Shown here in pieces: positions 1 to 12,095 of a stretch of DNA of 64,000 bases. The stretch spans positions 496,001 through 560,000 of the forward strand of contig NC_058137.1 in assembly GCF_011075055.1 (NCBI RefSeq), in the 5' to 3' direction. A model generated the notes under the pieces. The model worked only from the letters and a program-made list of their open reading frames with translations, ran no database searches and was not told the DNA's origin. Position 1 is the stretch's first letter, and each line of letters begins with the position of its first letter. The translations under genes were made by a program, and so were the position numbers. The stretch is from Mangifera indica (Eukaryota; Streptophyta; Magnoliopsida; Sapindales; Anacardiaceae).

Positions 1-237
1 AGCTTGGATTTGAAATTGAAGCAACTGGCGTAGAGACAAGCTCGAACTTCGCAGTTCCATTCCTCAGCTGCTCAAGAACACTCTCTGCATATGCACAATT
101 TTAGGGAAAAAATTGTTAATTAAAGAGAAACGAGCCGACAGAGTTACAAGCAATCCTAAATCCTGGTACGATCTGTGTGAGAAAATCTCTGAAACAAAAA
201 TCAATATTGCATTACGGTTTAAAGATTTGCCCGCCAT
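1..237 (-). CDS. 5' end of an unrecognised minus-strand gene, cut by the window edge
   Basis: On the minus strand an ATG at 237 follows a pyrimidine-rich leader (about 240-290). It opens a 22-base exon (237-216) ending at a GTAATG-type donor. A second exon can start at 84 after a TATGCAG acceptor. It stays open to the window edge in the phase set by exon 1. The joined start reads MAGKSLNQSVLEQLRNGTAK and then continues for 15 residues to position 1. The composition looks coding (mixed charged and polar residues, no stop), unlike the AT-rich surroundings. I do not recognise the family. The short first exon and the splice are inferred, so the gene is plausible but not proven. It is divergent from CAC3. 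Confidence 0.45.
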
Positions 238-1690
238 GAACAGCTACGAGAGGAGAGGGAAGGAAAGGAAAGACTGAAGTGAAAAACTTGAAATCGGGCC
301 GCAGATGATAAGGTCCATAAGACTATGGAAATCGACGTCGTTTGGAATCGGACGAATCTTGGTAACAAACTATTTTCGTATTTACGCTGAAGATTTTGCA
401 TATTTATTTCAGTCTCTCCTAATATTGAACATAATTGTAATGGTTTTTTTTTTTTTCCCCTTTAAGATTAATATTATGTGTATTCATTTTGAGTATATAA
501 ATATAATTATATTTATATGTGTTATTATATGATTAAATATTATTTTATTTTAAATTCAAAATCACTCAATTATGTTATGATATATAAAGTATATATATAT
601 TTATATACCCGAAACAAATACATATAATTTTATTATAAAAACAATGGGTAAGCCACCTAACAACTACGTTTAAAATTCCCTCATAAATTTTTTTTCCCAA
701 ATCTTGCATTATATTATAAATGACATTTGTATTGGCGGTGCATTCGAGCAAGTTGGATTCGAATAAGGATTAGTAGAGACTCGATTCAATTCTAAAGTAA
801 AAAACTTGAGATTAAGTTTAACTCACTTGAGTTTGAAACAATCACATTAAATAATAAAAAGAATTGTTTAAAAAAATATTAAAAAAGACAAAAAAAATCA
901 TTGATAAAGACAATTTTCAATGTAACAACGCAAAGTGAGACATTGATCTTAAATCGAGTTCTTAATTGATGAAATGAAATTTTATATTGTGTTTGTTTCA
1001 TTTGAACCATATAATCAAATTGGCTTAGAACATATCCACGTCTACTTTTATTTGTGACTAAAATGATATATCTTTTAAATTATTTATTATTAAATCAAAT
1101 TTAAAGAAAAATGTCACGGAACCCTTATATTTAGTTGGAATAGTTTGAATTAAGTTCAAATAAAGATTGATTTGAATTCATAAAATTTGATTCGAATTGA
1201 TGATAAGGCGTTGGACAAACTATAGGAGAGAAAAAAATAAAGGCCAATGAGGAAAATGAATTATTAAAATAGATAAATATATTATCCTTGTTAGTGAAAA
1301 AAGTCTTTAAAAAAAGATTACCCTATTAATAATTTTCTGACAATTCAACAAATTTAAGATGACTTAAATTCAAATTAAAACTACCTCAACTTAATTAAAA
1401 CTTGAACCAAACATTGAGCGGACTCTAATATTATTTAGTTCAAATTATGTAGTTTAGTTTTCATGTAGTCAAAATAAACCTCAAGAAATAGTTCCGGAAA
1501 TGGAATGGAAGTAAAAAAATGGCTGCTAGTGAGATGGAGTGGAGCCCCAGGAGAGGCAACATCGAAGGTATCGAGACATTAACACGTGCCAGAGAAGGCG
1601 GTTAAGGGTTTACAAATGCATTGTTGAAGTTCAACGGCCAAACCGAAAAGAGCTGGCTCATTATGAGCCCAGCAGGTCCATCTTTCTGCA
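238..1690. other. Intergenic region between the left-edge gene and CAC3
   Basis: AT-rich DNA between two divergent genes. Bases 740-850 and 1100-1230 carry diverged pieces of the dispersed GAGCTC/CTCGAG-like repeat, with phrases such as ttggattcgaataagg and tcacttgagtttg. The right part (about 1500-1700) is less AT-rich and probably contains the CAC3 promoter. I see no gene here. Confidence 0.5.
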
Positions 1691-1896
1691 TAAGAAGTAT
1701 CGATGCACACATACATACACACAAAGTTTCTGCTCTCTCTGCTTAGTAACTTTTTTTACTATATATTTTCTTGACGATCTCCACGATGTCTGATCGTGTC
1801 TTTCATTGCCTTAATTATAATCTCCATTTCGTTTTTCTCTTTACAGCTCTTATTCTTCCTCTACTTGAAGATCTCTAATCGTCCGCCATTTTCCTG

Positions 1897-2090
1897 GTAA
1901 TTGTTTTTCCCTATATTTCAGCTCATTTATCTTTAATTTTGCTACAGTTTTGGTATTTTTGTTTTATTTTTGAGAAATTGATTTGAATTTATTTTGAGTG
2001 GTGAAGTAAGCTCAACGAAACTGGATAGTTGTAGTAGTAATTGTTTTGTTGAACTGAAAGTTTGTTTTTATTATTATTATTTTTTCACAG
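1897..2090 (+). other. CAC3: Probable 5'-UTR intron of CAC3
   Basis: A GTAATTG donor at 1897 follows a leader-like stretch, and a pyrimidine-rich TTTTTCACAG acceptor ends at 2090, about 80 bases before the chosen start codon. Introns in the leader are common in highly expressed plant housekeeping genes. Position and splice signals are seen; use of the intron is inferred. Confidence 0.55.
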
Positions 2091-2170
2091 ATTTGATTCA
2101 ATTTGAGACATTCGAGAGGTGTTGGGATCTAATTGGTGAGAGGTTAGAGTGATTGGCTTTTGATTGGAGT

Positions 2171-5100
2171 ATGGCGAGTATGTCTCATTCTTCGGTTGCA
2201 TTTACTGGAGCTTCAGCTTCGGATATTTTTCGGAGCTCCAGGAACGGTGTGAGTGGTGTTCCGTTGAAAGTGTTAGGTAGGACGCGGTTTAGAGTGAATC
2301 AGAGTGGATTAGGTGTGACTGCAAAGCTTAGGAAGGTGAAGAAGCATGAGTATCCATGGCCGGATGATGCTGATCCGAATGTGAAAGGTGGAGTACTCTC
2401 TCATCTCTCTCCTTTTAAGCCATTGAAGGAGAAGCCAAAGCCTGTAACTTTGGATTTTGAGAGACCGCTTGTTCAGCTGGAAAAGAAGATCATTGATGTA
2501 ACTGAAACTGTTATGGTCGTTTTCTTTGTTTATGTAGTCAGAATGTGAAGTGGTTTGATTTAATTTTAAGATTTTGTTGGCTGCAGGTGAGGAAGATGGC
2601 AAATGAAACTGGTTTGGACTTCTCTGATCAGATAGTATCTTTGGAAAATAAGTATCAACAGGTTTGAAGAATGATACATAATTAGCTTTTGCATTGTAGT
2701 TAGTGTAATGAAGCTGAACTTTGCACCTGGTAATCCTATTTATTGTAACGCTATTTGAGAATGTCTTGTCTGCCTTTGTTGAAATCCTTACATTGGTTTC
2801 TTCTTTGTTGTTCGTGGATGACAAGTAACATTAATTGGGATATTAGTTAATGAAAAAGGGTATTGAGGAAATTAATAAACAACAAAAAATTCTACCATCT
2901 GGCATATGGACTTTGGGTTTGTGTAGTTTGCTGTTTACTGATACATTTGACTGTTGTTCCATAATCCAACATTTTAAAATTTTGGGTTAAGGTTGTGTTC
3001 TTTCTATAGGAAGGTCTACTTGAAAAACTCCTCTGATGTTATTCTTCAGAGCAGAAGTGTCTGCTCTTCTTTGCATGGGAGTTTTTTTTTAAGCCTTGAT
3101 ACTTGAAGTTTGAAAGATAGGAATATATTCACAAATTGATGATTTAGGAAAATTTGTAGCTAAATACTGTGTAGAACCTTAAAATTTGAGGGGAGAAAAA
3201 ATCTTATTCTCTGCTTTTTTTTTCCTTAGCCATTAAATTCCATGGAACTAAATGATGCATATTTTTTTCTTCTCTTAATTGGTTGGGAAGTGTAACATCC
3301 TGGTCCAATAGCATGACCTACTGTTCATATTATTGTCTGCTTTGAATACAATCCGTTACGATTTTTCTTTTGGACTTTATAACCTAAAACATGTTTTGAC
3401 AATTTAGGAGTTCATAAACTATTTAACCAATTTTTTGTTAGTATTCCCAAGTGATGTGAAATGTTTATATATATCCAACATCTCATCCATGTTTTATCAA
3501 TATGAGATTTATCTAAGAGTGTTACAAGAAGTGAAGGTCTTTATTAAGATTAGCTTACATAAAATATCTTTCCTATATATTGATGCTTGACTGTAAACAT
3601 TTTTTTTTTGCTGCTTGCTGAATATGACAATGTATAATAAGGACACCATACATGATAAACTAGGTGTTATTATAGTGCATGCATATAATTGGTTTATTGT
3701 AAAAGTGCTGCATAGATTTGGATGGCCTTCAGAAGCTGAAGGAGATGGTAATCAAGGCTGCGCTGTGTTATTGATGACTTTTCATGTGTAGTTTATTATG
3801 TTGGCGCTTATCATTTTACCATTATAATTTGGATTGTTTCTAGCTTGAATTCATCTCAAACTTTTGATGGTTGATTTCAGGCTCTAAAGGATTTGTATAC
3901 ACATCTGACCCCTATACAACGTGTGAATATTGCACGGCATCCTAACAGACCCACTTTCCTTGATCATGTATTTAACATTACTGAGAAGGTCTGGCAATCA
4001 TACCATCTTTAACATAAGTTTTTTTTATATTAAAAGCCCCAGCAGTGAGATTCATACTAAAACGACTACTCAAAATTTCTCTCTTTATACCCATGTGTCT
4101 AGTTTGTAGAGCTTCATGGAGATCGAGCAGGATATGATGATCCTGCAATTGTTACTGGTATAGGAACCATAGATGGCAGGCGGTACATGTTCATGGGTCA
4201 CCAAAAGGGTAGGAACACAAAAGAGAACATTCAGCGTAACTTTGGAATGCCTACTCCTCATGGGTATGTCCAATACTAGTTATATAGTTTATAATTACCT
4301 CAAAACTTTTCATTACTTTGGAATGAAACTGGCTCTTTTATTAAACTTATTAAGTTACTCATCATATGTTAATTGACAAATGTTTAAACAGTTACCGGAA
4401 GGCCCTCCGCATGATGTATTATGCTGATCACCATGGGTTCCCCATAGTTACATTCATTGACACACCTGGTGCATATGCAGACCTAAAATCTGAGGAATTG
4501 GGTCAAGTATGTGGAGTATTTAAGTTAAAAACTTTAGATAACTCCATCTACTGCTGGCTGAATTGATTGATTTGCTGCTGCATTTGCAGGGTGAAGCCAT
4601 TGCTCACAATTTGAGGACCATGTTTGGTCTTAAGGTACCAATTATCTCCATTGTTATTGGCGAGGGTGGCTCTGGTGGTGCGCTGGCCATAGGCTGTGCT
4701 AATAAATTATTGATGCTTGAAAATGCTGTTTTCTATGTTGCAAGGTAATTAGATATTATTGGCATTTTTTTAACATGTAAATTAGTTCATTTATACTGTT
4801 GAGGAAGCGAATCTTTTTTCTCATTCACTATGATTATCCTCATTACTGGGACAAAGAGAGTGGATTTTTGCCATACTTTAGCTATTAAAAACTTAGTTAT
4901 ATTTTGTTTGTGATCTGTTTTCAACTATGCATACTACACCGTTGTTCTCTGTCTTGATTCACATTTCAAAATAGAGAAAAAGTTGTTGGTCATGCTAAAT
5001 GAAGGCCAGAAATCTTCTCTTGATAATTCCTGGCTGTGTACCTATTGGAAAAGCATAGGCTATACTTTTTTTTTTTTTCAGCTATAGCTTTAATTTGACT

Positions 5101-6977
5101 GTATCAATTTTCTTCTTTATTCATTAATTTTGTGAATCATATCTTTGTCTACATTTTCGTCCGCTGATTCCATCTTCATTTTTTATGGTGTAGTCCAGAA
5201 GCATGTGCAGCTATATTGTGGAAAAGCGCCAAAGCTGCCCCAAAGGTTATACAGTGTCAATGATCCCGTGCTTGTCTATCAACAAATCAAGATTTATTTG
5301 ATTAAGATGGCTGAAAGATTTTTTTTTTTGGTAGGCAGCTGAGAAGCTGAAGATTACTTCTATTGAGTTGTGCAAGCTACAAATTGCAGATGCCGTGATC
5401 CCTGTAATAAATTTCTCCTACATTATTCATCTTTCATTCTTTGTCCATCCTAGGTATTTTTGAACCCTTGATAGAAAGCAGTTTCTCCTAACTGGACTGA
5501 CTTGCGCATTCATTCCAATTTTTGACATTAAAAAAGAATTCTGTATCATTTCTCTTTTCTCCCTTCTTGGTGCTGTCACAATAGATGAAATTTGTTATTT
5601 ACTGACAGTACTATATGTTAATTTCTGTGGCATCTTAAAATATTTTCCATTTATACACAGGAGCCTCTAGGAGGTGCACATGCTGACCCTTCTTGGACTT
5701 CACAACAGATAAAACAAGCTATAAATGAATCAATGGATGTGAGTACAATAATACTAGTTCTTCAATGATATACTCTTATCTATTCTTATTTTAACGTAGA
5801 TCTTTGGTTTTTACAGGAGCTTCTGAAGATGGACACACAACAGCTACTAAAACATCGCATGCTTAAGTTCCGGAAAATTGGTGGATTTCAAGAAGGAATC
5901 CCCATTGATCCGGAGAGAAAAGTCAACATGAAAAAGAAAGAAGAACCTATTTTTGGCCAGACTTCAAATGAAAAATTGGAGGGTGAGGTTGAACATCTGA
6001 AACAGCAAATTTTGAAAGCTAAGGAGACATCAACAACACCTCCAGAAGTGGCTCTGAATCAGATGTTAGAGAAACTGAAAAGAGAGGTTGATCATGAGTT
6101 TTTTGAGGCAATTAAAGCCATGGGCTTGCAGGACAGGCTTGCTATGTTGCGAGAAGAATATTTGAGTGCAAGTTCTGGGGATCAACTCATGCATCCAGTT
6201 TTGATGGACAAGATAGCAAAGTTTAAAGATGAGCTTGACCAAGGCCTGTCTGCAGCTCCTAATTATGGAAGCCTGAAATATAAGCTTGACATGTTGAAGG
6301 AATTCTCTAAAGCCAAGAGTTTATCAGAGCGCAAAAGCAAGGCTTCTAGATTGAAGCAGGATATCAATGAAAAATTCAAAGAAATCATTGGTCAATCTGA
6401 TTTAAAAGAGAAGATGGAAGCATTAAAGGCTGAAATTCAGGAGTCTGGGGTATCCAATTTAGGGGATCTAGATGAAGAGGTGAAGGAGAGAATTGTGTCA
6501 GTGAAACAAGAGATAGAGTCAGAACTAACCAATGTTCTCAAGTCCATGGGTCTGGAGATTGTGGATGTAAAATCAAAGAAGGCTGGAGAGCTCAGTGAAG
6601 AGACTTCATTTTCAAACTTCAAGGGTAAGATGGACAAATTGAATGAAGAAATTAACAAAAAAATAGAAGATGTTATTAAATCGTCAGATCTGAAAGCCAC
6701 GATTGAATTTCTGAAGTTGGAGAGAGCAAAGGCAGGGAAGGCGCCAGATATTACATCGAAAAATAAGATTGAGGCACTAGAGCGACAAATTAAGCAAAAG
6801 CTTTCAAAGGCTATAAGCTCCTCTGAATTAAAGAAGCAGCATGAGGATCTGATGGCTGAGATCTCTGAAACCACAGAGTCTGTTGGAGGATTAGATGAAA
6901 GTTTGAAGACCGACACTTCCAACTATGATGAGTCCACAGTAGAGATTAATGTGGGTGCAAACAGCAGCTTTGCTTAG
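2171..6977 (+). CDS. CAC3: Plastid acetyl-CoA carboxylase carboxyltransferase subunit alpha (heteromeric ACCase)
   Basis: Alpha subunit of the carboxyltransferase half of heteromeric plastid ACCase. With the plastid-encoded AccD beta subunit it moves the carboxyl group from biotin to acetyl-CoA to give malonyl-CoA, the first committed step of fatty-acid synthesis. Exons: 2171-2497, 2587-2661, 3881-3988, 4103-4263, 4392-4506, 4590-4744, 5194-5245, 5335-5403, 5661-5738, 5817-6977; total 2301 bases, 766 residues, about the Arabidopsis length. Residues 1-50 look like a transit peptide. The AccA-type catalytic core is roughly residues 95-440, with [11 protein letters not shown] and [15 protein letters not shown]. 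The last exon encodes a lysine/glutamate-rich coiled-coil extension (about residues 430-766), present in plant but not bacterial AccA. The ATG at 2171 is the first one giving a transit-like N-terminus; the frame is open 18 bases further upstream but without an ATG. Confidence 0.95.
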
Positions 6978-6978
6978 T

Positions 6979-7515
6979 GTAAGTTGATCTTTTCTCAGCA
7001 CTCATAATTTCTTTGATGATTTTAGTTAAATCTTACATGGAACTTAGAATTTTTATGTGACTGTTTGGAATGATTGGAGATCAAGAAGGACTCTTACATC
7101 ACCACCTCAAGGCCTAGAAGATCAGATTCTAGTTATAATGTTTTATAGTGTTGCATACTTTGTGCTTACTGGATAATTGGTGATGAAAGATTGCCAAGGT
7201 TCGTAAATCCAATTTTTTGAAGGGGTGGATTCGAACCAAGTCGAGTCTGAACAAGGGTAAGCTCAAAGTTATCTCAAATCTATAATGATTAGCTCATGAT
7301 TGAGTTTGGCTTGCTTGATTGACCATGAGTTTGTTGGAAAATTTGTTGGAGATGAAAAAGAAGATGAATTTGGCAGCAACTTAGTAGCAACTAGATTGAG
7401 TTGAGCTGGGGCTACTCCTACTCAAGCTCAGCAATGAGCCAGCTCAAGCCATTTTTTGTTTTTATGAAAATAATTCCCTTGAATTGCCTGATTAAAATTT
7501 TCTTGTGTTGTGCAG
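6979..7515 (+). other. CAC3: Probable 3'-UTR intron of CAC3
   Basis: A perfect GTAAGT donor begins at 6979, one base after the TAG stop (6975-6977). A TTGTGTTGTGCAG acceptor ends at 7515. The enclosed 537 bases contain a dispersed-repeat copy (7221-7455). The stop is so close to the junction that nonsense-mediated decay would not be expected. The downstream exon from 7516 would be pure 3' UTR. Confidence 0.55.
7221..7455 (+). repeat. Copy of the dispersed GAGCTC/CTCGAG-like repeat
   Basis: Starts with the recurrent terminus AGGGGTGGATTCGAACC. It continues with alternating phrases such as aagtcgagtctgaac, tagctcatgattgag and caatgagccagctcaagcc. The same terminus appears reversed at 8311-8324 and 39305-39318. 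The copy is diverged and has no coding capacity. Confidence 0.5.
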
Positions 7516-8492
7516 TATTTATGTTTCTATCAGAACATTACTGGTGAAGTGCAAAGCAGTTAGCAGTGATTGATCAGGCACATGGAATTGCATCAACCTT
7601 CTTTCAGACAGGATACTAGCACTGCGTGGTCACCTTTGCTAGAGGTCTTGCAGTCGCACAAGCACAAGGAGTACACTGTTCCTGGTTGAGCACATTTCTT
7701 GCTGTAACTTTTTCTGTTCATTTATCCTTGTTTTCATTACTTTATTTTGGTGGAAACAGTGTATAGATTAAGTGAGAGCAAAGGGGAAACTAAATATCAT
7801 GCTTCCAAATGTCAGGAATAAGCCTTTTTTCTGAGTATTTCTATTTTATGTCACGTTATCACGTAAAAACCCATCTTTTGCTGTCAACTTGTCATCGTTA
7901 TAATTTATGAGTATGGGAACGCGGTATACATTTGGTTAAGGCAGATCACCAGCTCTGATTTCTATTGCGGTGAAATTTGTGTCGGATCTTTGTTTGACTT
8001 GCATTTCTGATTAGATATCTTCTCAATTTAGCTCTTAGTCTGAAGAAATTTCATTTTGAATTCAGCTCGGCCTCAAACCCTCTTGCCTCCCTTGTGTTGT
8101 TGCTATGGAGTTCATCTTATTGCTAATTCCTCTTATTTGGTGACTTTTGTTTTTTAACGATTCTTCTGAATTCAAATATATTTCTTCAAATATTCTTCCT
8201 TTTGTAGACAAGTTTTCTTCTTTTGTTTAATAATTTGAACAAATTGAGTTTGATCTCAAGCTGATGATTCAAGTTAAACTTATACTGGCCCTTATTTTGT
8301 TTAGTAGAGCTTGAATCCACCCCTAACCCTAAAACTAGATGATACTTTCCACGTAAAACAAACACAATCTGAAGCCAAATCTGAAAAACGAAGTCCAATC
8401 TTTTCCATAACTGAAGTATTTTACAAACTCAAAACACTACAAATTACATCACAAACGCCCAAAAAAAAAAAAAAAAACACCAAAACAAGCCC
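7516..8492. other. 3' flank of CAC3 and convergent 3' flank of DET2
   Basis: Bases 7516 to about 7800 look like CAC3 3' UTR: mixed composition and no open frame. Bases 8230-8324 hold another dispersed-repeat end, with the AGGGGTGGATTC terminus on the minus strand. An uninterrupted A-run of about 18 bases lies at 8460-8477, just beyond the DET2 stop. No gene is seen between the two 3' ends. Confidence 0.5.
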
Positions 8493-9281
8493 TTAATACA
8501 CAAAAGGAATAACAGCTTTCCGACCCTTCGGATAATCCTCCCCAAACTTCTCCAAATACCACTTATGATTCCCAACCGCTCTAGGCACCAAGTTAGCACA
8601 CGTGAACAGAAAAAACCCAAAACCTGCCGATGACCACGTCATCACTCCCCAACCTAACCACTCCACAATCTCCCCAAAATAATTTGGGCAGCTGACCAAC
8701 TCAAACCACCCTCCTCTTGGAATTTTATATCCACCGCCTTGATTCTTTAACCCGACCAATACTTTATCAGACCAGATATTAATCCACATCCCACTTATAA
8801 AAATCCCCAACCCAATAAAAAATCGCCACCAAAACAGTCGCCCATCGTCGCCCTCGTCGTAATCTTTATAATGAGACACCCACCTGGCTTGCAAATAAGC
8901 GTTGAGAAGATTGAACCCAAATGCCATTAGAGCCACGGTGACCGGGAAACCCCTCTTTTGGGGGGATTTTTTGTTGAGGTAAAGACGGATCGGGTAGATG
9001 CATGTTCGGTGAAAGTAATGGAGGAGAAAGGGGGAGATGAGGATGAGAGATTTGGGGTTGTTGAAGTTGCGACCGAACGGGAAGATTAAGGAAGTGAACC
9101 AGAGAGTGGGGCTTTCCATGAGAAACCAAGCCAACGGTGGTGACATGGTGGGACCCCACCCTGGACGGTGGTGCTTGCCGTATGGGGCTTGGAGGAAGTG
9201 GAGAGCGATGAAAGTTGGTGGGGCTGTGATGTAGAGAGTGAGAAGACAGTAGTGAAAGAGAGTCTGATCTGACGAAGCCAT
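8493..9281 (-). CDS. DET2: Steroid 5-alpha-reductase DET2 (brassinosteroid biosynthesis)
   Basis: NADPH-dependent membrane enzyme that reduces the delta-4 double bond of 3-oxo steroids, such as (24R)-ergost-4-en-3-one made from campesterol, in brassinosteroid synthesis. It probably sits in the ER. Single exon, 262 residues, the length of Arabidopsis DET2. The upstream in-frame extension lacks an ATG, so the start at 9281 (MASSDQ) is chosen. Hydrophobic segments lie near residues 10-30, 50-70, 76-92, 113-130, 152-170 and 210-232. The C-terminal domain has SCPNYFGEIVEWLGW at about 197-211. Its Glu204 falls at the position altered in the classic det2-1 allele. The end PKGRKAVIPFVY is typical of the family. 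The gene is intronless and convergent with CAC3, the same neighbour as in Arabidopsis. Confidence 0.96.
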   Translation of the reverse strand: MASSDQTLFHYCLLTLYITAPPTFIALHFLQAPYGKHHRPGWGPTMSPPLAWFLMESPTLWFTSLIFPFGRNFNNPKSLILISPFLLHYFHRTCIYPIRLYLNKKSPQKRGFPVTVALMAFGFNLLNAYLQARWVSHYKDYDEGDDGRLFWWRFFIGLGIFISGMWINIWSDKVLVGLKNQGGGYKIPRGGWFELVSCPNYFGEIVEWLGWGVMTWSSAGFGFFLFTCANLVPRAVGNHKWYLEKFGEDYPKGRKAVIPFVY

Positions 9282-10830
9282 GGGAGTCAATTGGCAAAGT
9301 CTGAGGGGTGGAACAAAGTGCTCTAATTTGTACGTGGACAATAAGAATCACATTGGGGAGGGCGAGAGTCAATAAATGTGAAAAAGGATAGGGACTCGGG
9401 TAAGCAAATAAATGTTAAAAAAAAGGTGAGAGAGGACTTGGTAAGTAAATTAATAATAAAATCTCCTTTGATGACAATTTTGATTCACATTTAAGATCTT
9501 TAATCCATTTTAACTATAATGGAGAGAGATTTTTAATAAAAATGAAAAATGGGATGGAGATAAAGATAAAAAATATCTCTATTCTAACTTTAACATTTGA
9601 TAATAATTAGAATGTATATGGAGGGGATTGACTCTCATAGGGTCGGAGAGAAAATTTTTCACTATGGATAAGGGATGTAGAATTCTTGTCATTTTAGTAA
9701 CCTGAATGGGGAAGGACAGGTTGGGAATGGGGCCAGACCGGGAGGGGAATTCTTTAACAATAGCTTTCCCTCTATAAGAAATGACTGCCTCTGTGGGGAT
9801 ACAAGCTTGCCTCCGAATTTGATCTATCATCTTGAATTTTTTTCAACTGCCTTAGCATCAGGTTATATAATTATGACTAATCTGAATTTGCAACCTCATC
9901 TTCTACCTCACCATTTCTCAAGGCTGCTATACATAAAATATGAAAAAGTCTTGTATGTCAAAGATGACTGGAAGTTTGTATAATTTGTTGACTCTGCCAT
10001 GATGCCGTGCCTCTTGGTCCGTTTCTGTCCTTGAAAATCTTCCAAAATCCATGCATCAAGTTGGGTATATGAAACTGTGTACGCTTGTACCTACAGTCGT
10101 TAGTATTTGCCTGCAGAATCTGGAAGATTCATTCGTCACTTGTTTCCATAGATATGATGTAGTCCTTGGTAGTTTTTCATGAGCTGGGAATTGGCAAACC
10201 ATAGAGACGCACGTGGTTGTGTAATACTAGAAAATTGGAAAAGTCGATTACAAGGGAATTTGGCCGTGAATAGAAGCTGGAGAAAAGAAGGAAAAAAGAC
10301 AATTTTTTCTGGATTTTGGCCAGCCTGATTGGGAGACTATGATCCTGGGATCTCTTTTTGTCAACATTTTTCTTTTTTTAGTTGGGTTAAATCAATTTAA
10401 AAAATAATTGTTCTTTTTGCATAGACATCATCGTGTTTGTGTTGACATGTGCGGATAACTATCACCATTAAAACTTATCAGAACAAACCAAAGTAAAAAT
10501 TGCAAGACCATAACCATCAGCATACATATGCATCACTTGGGACTCTTTTTTACAAGGGGCTACACATCAAGCTTTGTGCAGATAACCGGAGGGACATTTA
10601 GGAAGAGATGAACAGGATTTGGTCTGTAAAGTAAGTAAATTAGTCATATAATTTAATTGGAAACCAAAAAATTAATTACATTCATAATGAAAAAAACTGA
10701 AAAGGAGAAGATATATAGATTCATGAACTGATATTTCTCAATCACTATTCACCAAAGTCAAAAGTAACAGACAGAAATGAATTTGATCCTCATGCACTTT
10801 ACCCTAGCCTTAACTGACAACAGAGAAATA

Positions 10831-10850
10831 AGAAGAAGAAGAAGAAGAAA
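10831..10850. repeat. AGA trinucleotide microsatellite
   Basis: Six or more consecutive AGA units in non-coding DNA. It is a likely length-polymorphic site. Confidence 0.8.
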
Positions 10851-11409
10851 CCACTCCTTGCATAAACATGTGTTTTGAAACTTGGATTGGACCGACATGC
10901 AATGCACCACCAGATTAGGTCATAGTACAAATGGCCAAACCCAATTTTGATTAAATCCAATATGAATTATAGTTATGTGTGCTATTAGGCTATATTCTAA
11001 TTTGGATTTAATTTTAATGATTAAATAGATAAAAATATTTTAAAATATTATTAAAATTTTATATTTAATAATTAAATTGTAATTCAAATTGGGTTTATCA
11101 ATTAATAATTAAATATTATTTAAATAATTCATCGATTTAATCATTAGTCAATTTGGCATAAAGTTTGAAGTAGTTCTACTATTTGAACCTATCTTTGTCC
11201 AAAAGTATATATAACATTAATAATTTATGTATAGTCTCACGTCATTAATTATTTTTTAACCAGAGATAACACCAAAACATTTGTTTTTATATACCTATTT
11301 TGTCAACTAAGTGGGTCTGGATGTTCTTTATTGGGGACATGGAGGCCACGACTTTTATTCTAATTTTTTAAAATTAGAATAGATATATAGCTAATATACA
11401 GTAAAATCT

Positions 11410-12020
11410 TAAAATTATATCTTTTAATTTTTAAAAATATAAATACTCACTTATAAAATAATTTTTATTAAAAATTTTAATTAGGATTAAAAATAAAACT
11501 ATTATTTAATAAAAAAATTTTAAAAACTAAACTTTTATCATATTTTTTCCCTTAATTTGAAAACTCATAATTTCACCCCCAAATTTTCTTTCAAAGTTTA
11601 AACAGTAGTAATTTTCTCTTTAAGTTTTTTTCTCTTTTTTCTGAGATAATCCGCCGTCTTAGGCTGTTAGCTGTCTTCCCTCCTGGCGTCTCTCTCTTTG
11701 TTCTTTAGCCCTTGATCAATGACAATTATCTAAAAATTTAAACAATTTTTATCTAGATAATGATGTTTAAATGAATTGTCTGAACAAAGACGTGTCCAAG
11801 CAGTTTTCATTGATTTGTGGTCAAGGAAAAAGAGAAGAGAGATTGAAAGAGAGAAATAAGGTAGAAGAGAGGATAGTATGGATTTGTTATTGAAAAAAAA
11901 AACTATGAAAAGTTATTATTTTTTAAACTTTTAATAGAAAAATTATAGATTTTTTAAATTTAAAAGGTACAAATTTTAATAAAAATTATGTAATAAATAT
12001 TTGAATTTTTTAGAAGCAGA
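11410..12020. mobile_element. Candidate MITE-like element with long degenerate inverted ends
   Basis: The left arm (about 11430-11490) has aaatactc...aataatttttattaaaaattt. The reverse complement of the right arm (about 11950-12010) has aaatatttattacataatttttattaaaattt, so the two ends are similar in inverted orientation. The centre is less AT-rich and has its own hairpin (gacaatta near 11720 against gaattgtc near 11775). There is no coding capacity. I could not fix exact ends or a target duplication. AT-rich DNA gives such similarity easily, so this is tentative. Confidence 0.3.
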
Positions 12021-12083
12021 GAATTTGGATTTCATTACACCAAAAGTGAGAACAAATCTTTGGCAGGAAATCAAACTAGAAAG

Positions 12084-12095
12084 TGCCACGTGGCA
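12084..12095. promoter_or_regulatory. Perfect palindromic G-box
   Basis: TGCCACGTGGCA is a 12-base perfect palindrome around the CACGTG core bound by plant bZIP and bHLH factors. It lies about 1.2 kb before the capping-enzyme leader and 2.8 kb from DET2, so its target gene is unclear. Confidence 0.4.

Noticed and set aside
1519..1605. 28-codon ORF (MAASEMEW...) upstream of CAC3
   Set aside because: Too short to support, upstream of the probable leader, and without a known family.
6437..6922. 161-codon antisense ORF in CAC3 exon 10
   Set aside because: Shadow of the coiled-coil exon on the opposite strand; the sense frame is clearly the conserved one.
7221..7245. tRNA-like T-loop (GGTTCGAATCC on the minus strand) suggesting a tRNA gene or SINE
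   Set aside because: The match is to a B-box word only. No cloverleaf, A-box or acceptor stem can be built around it, and other copies of the repeat have lost the TTCGA core.
11410..12020. A structural RNA gene in the hairpin centre (around 11720-11780)
   Set aside because: The hairpin is short and AT-rich, and no plant snRNA upstream element or miRNA-like precursor shape was seen. It is better explained by the inverted-repeat element.
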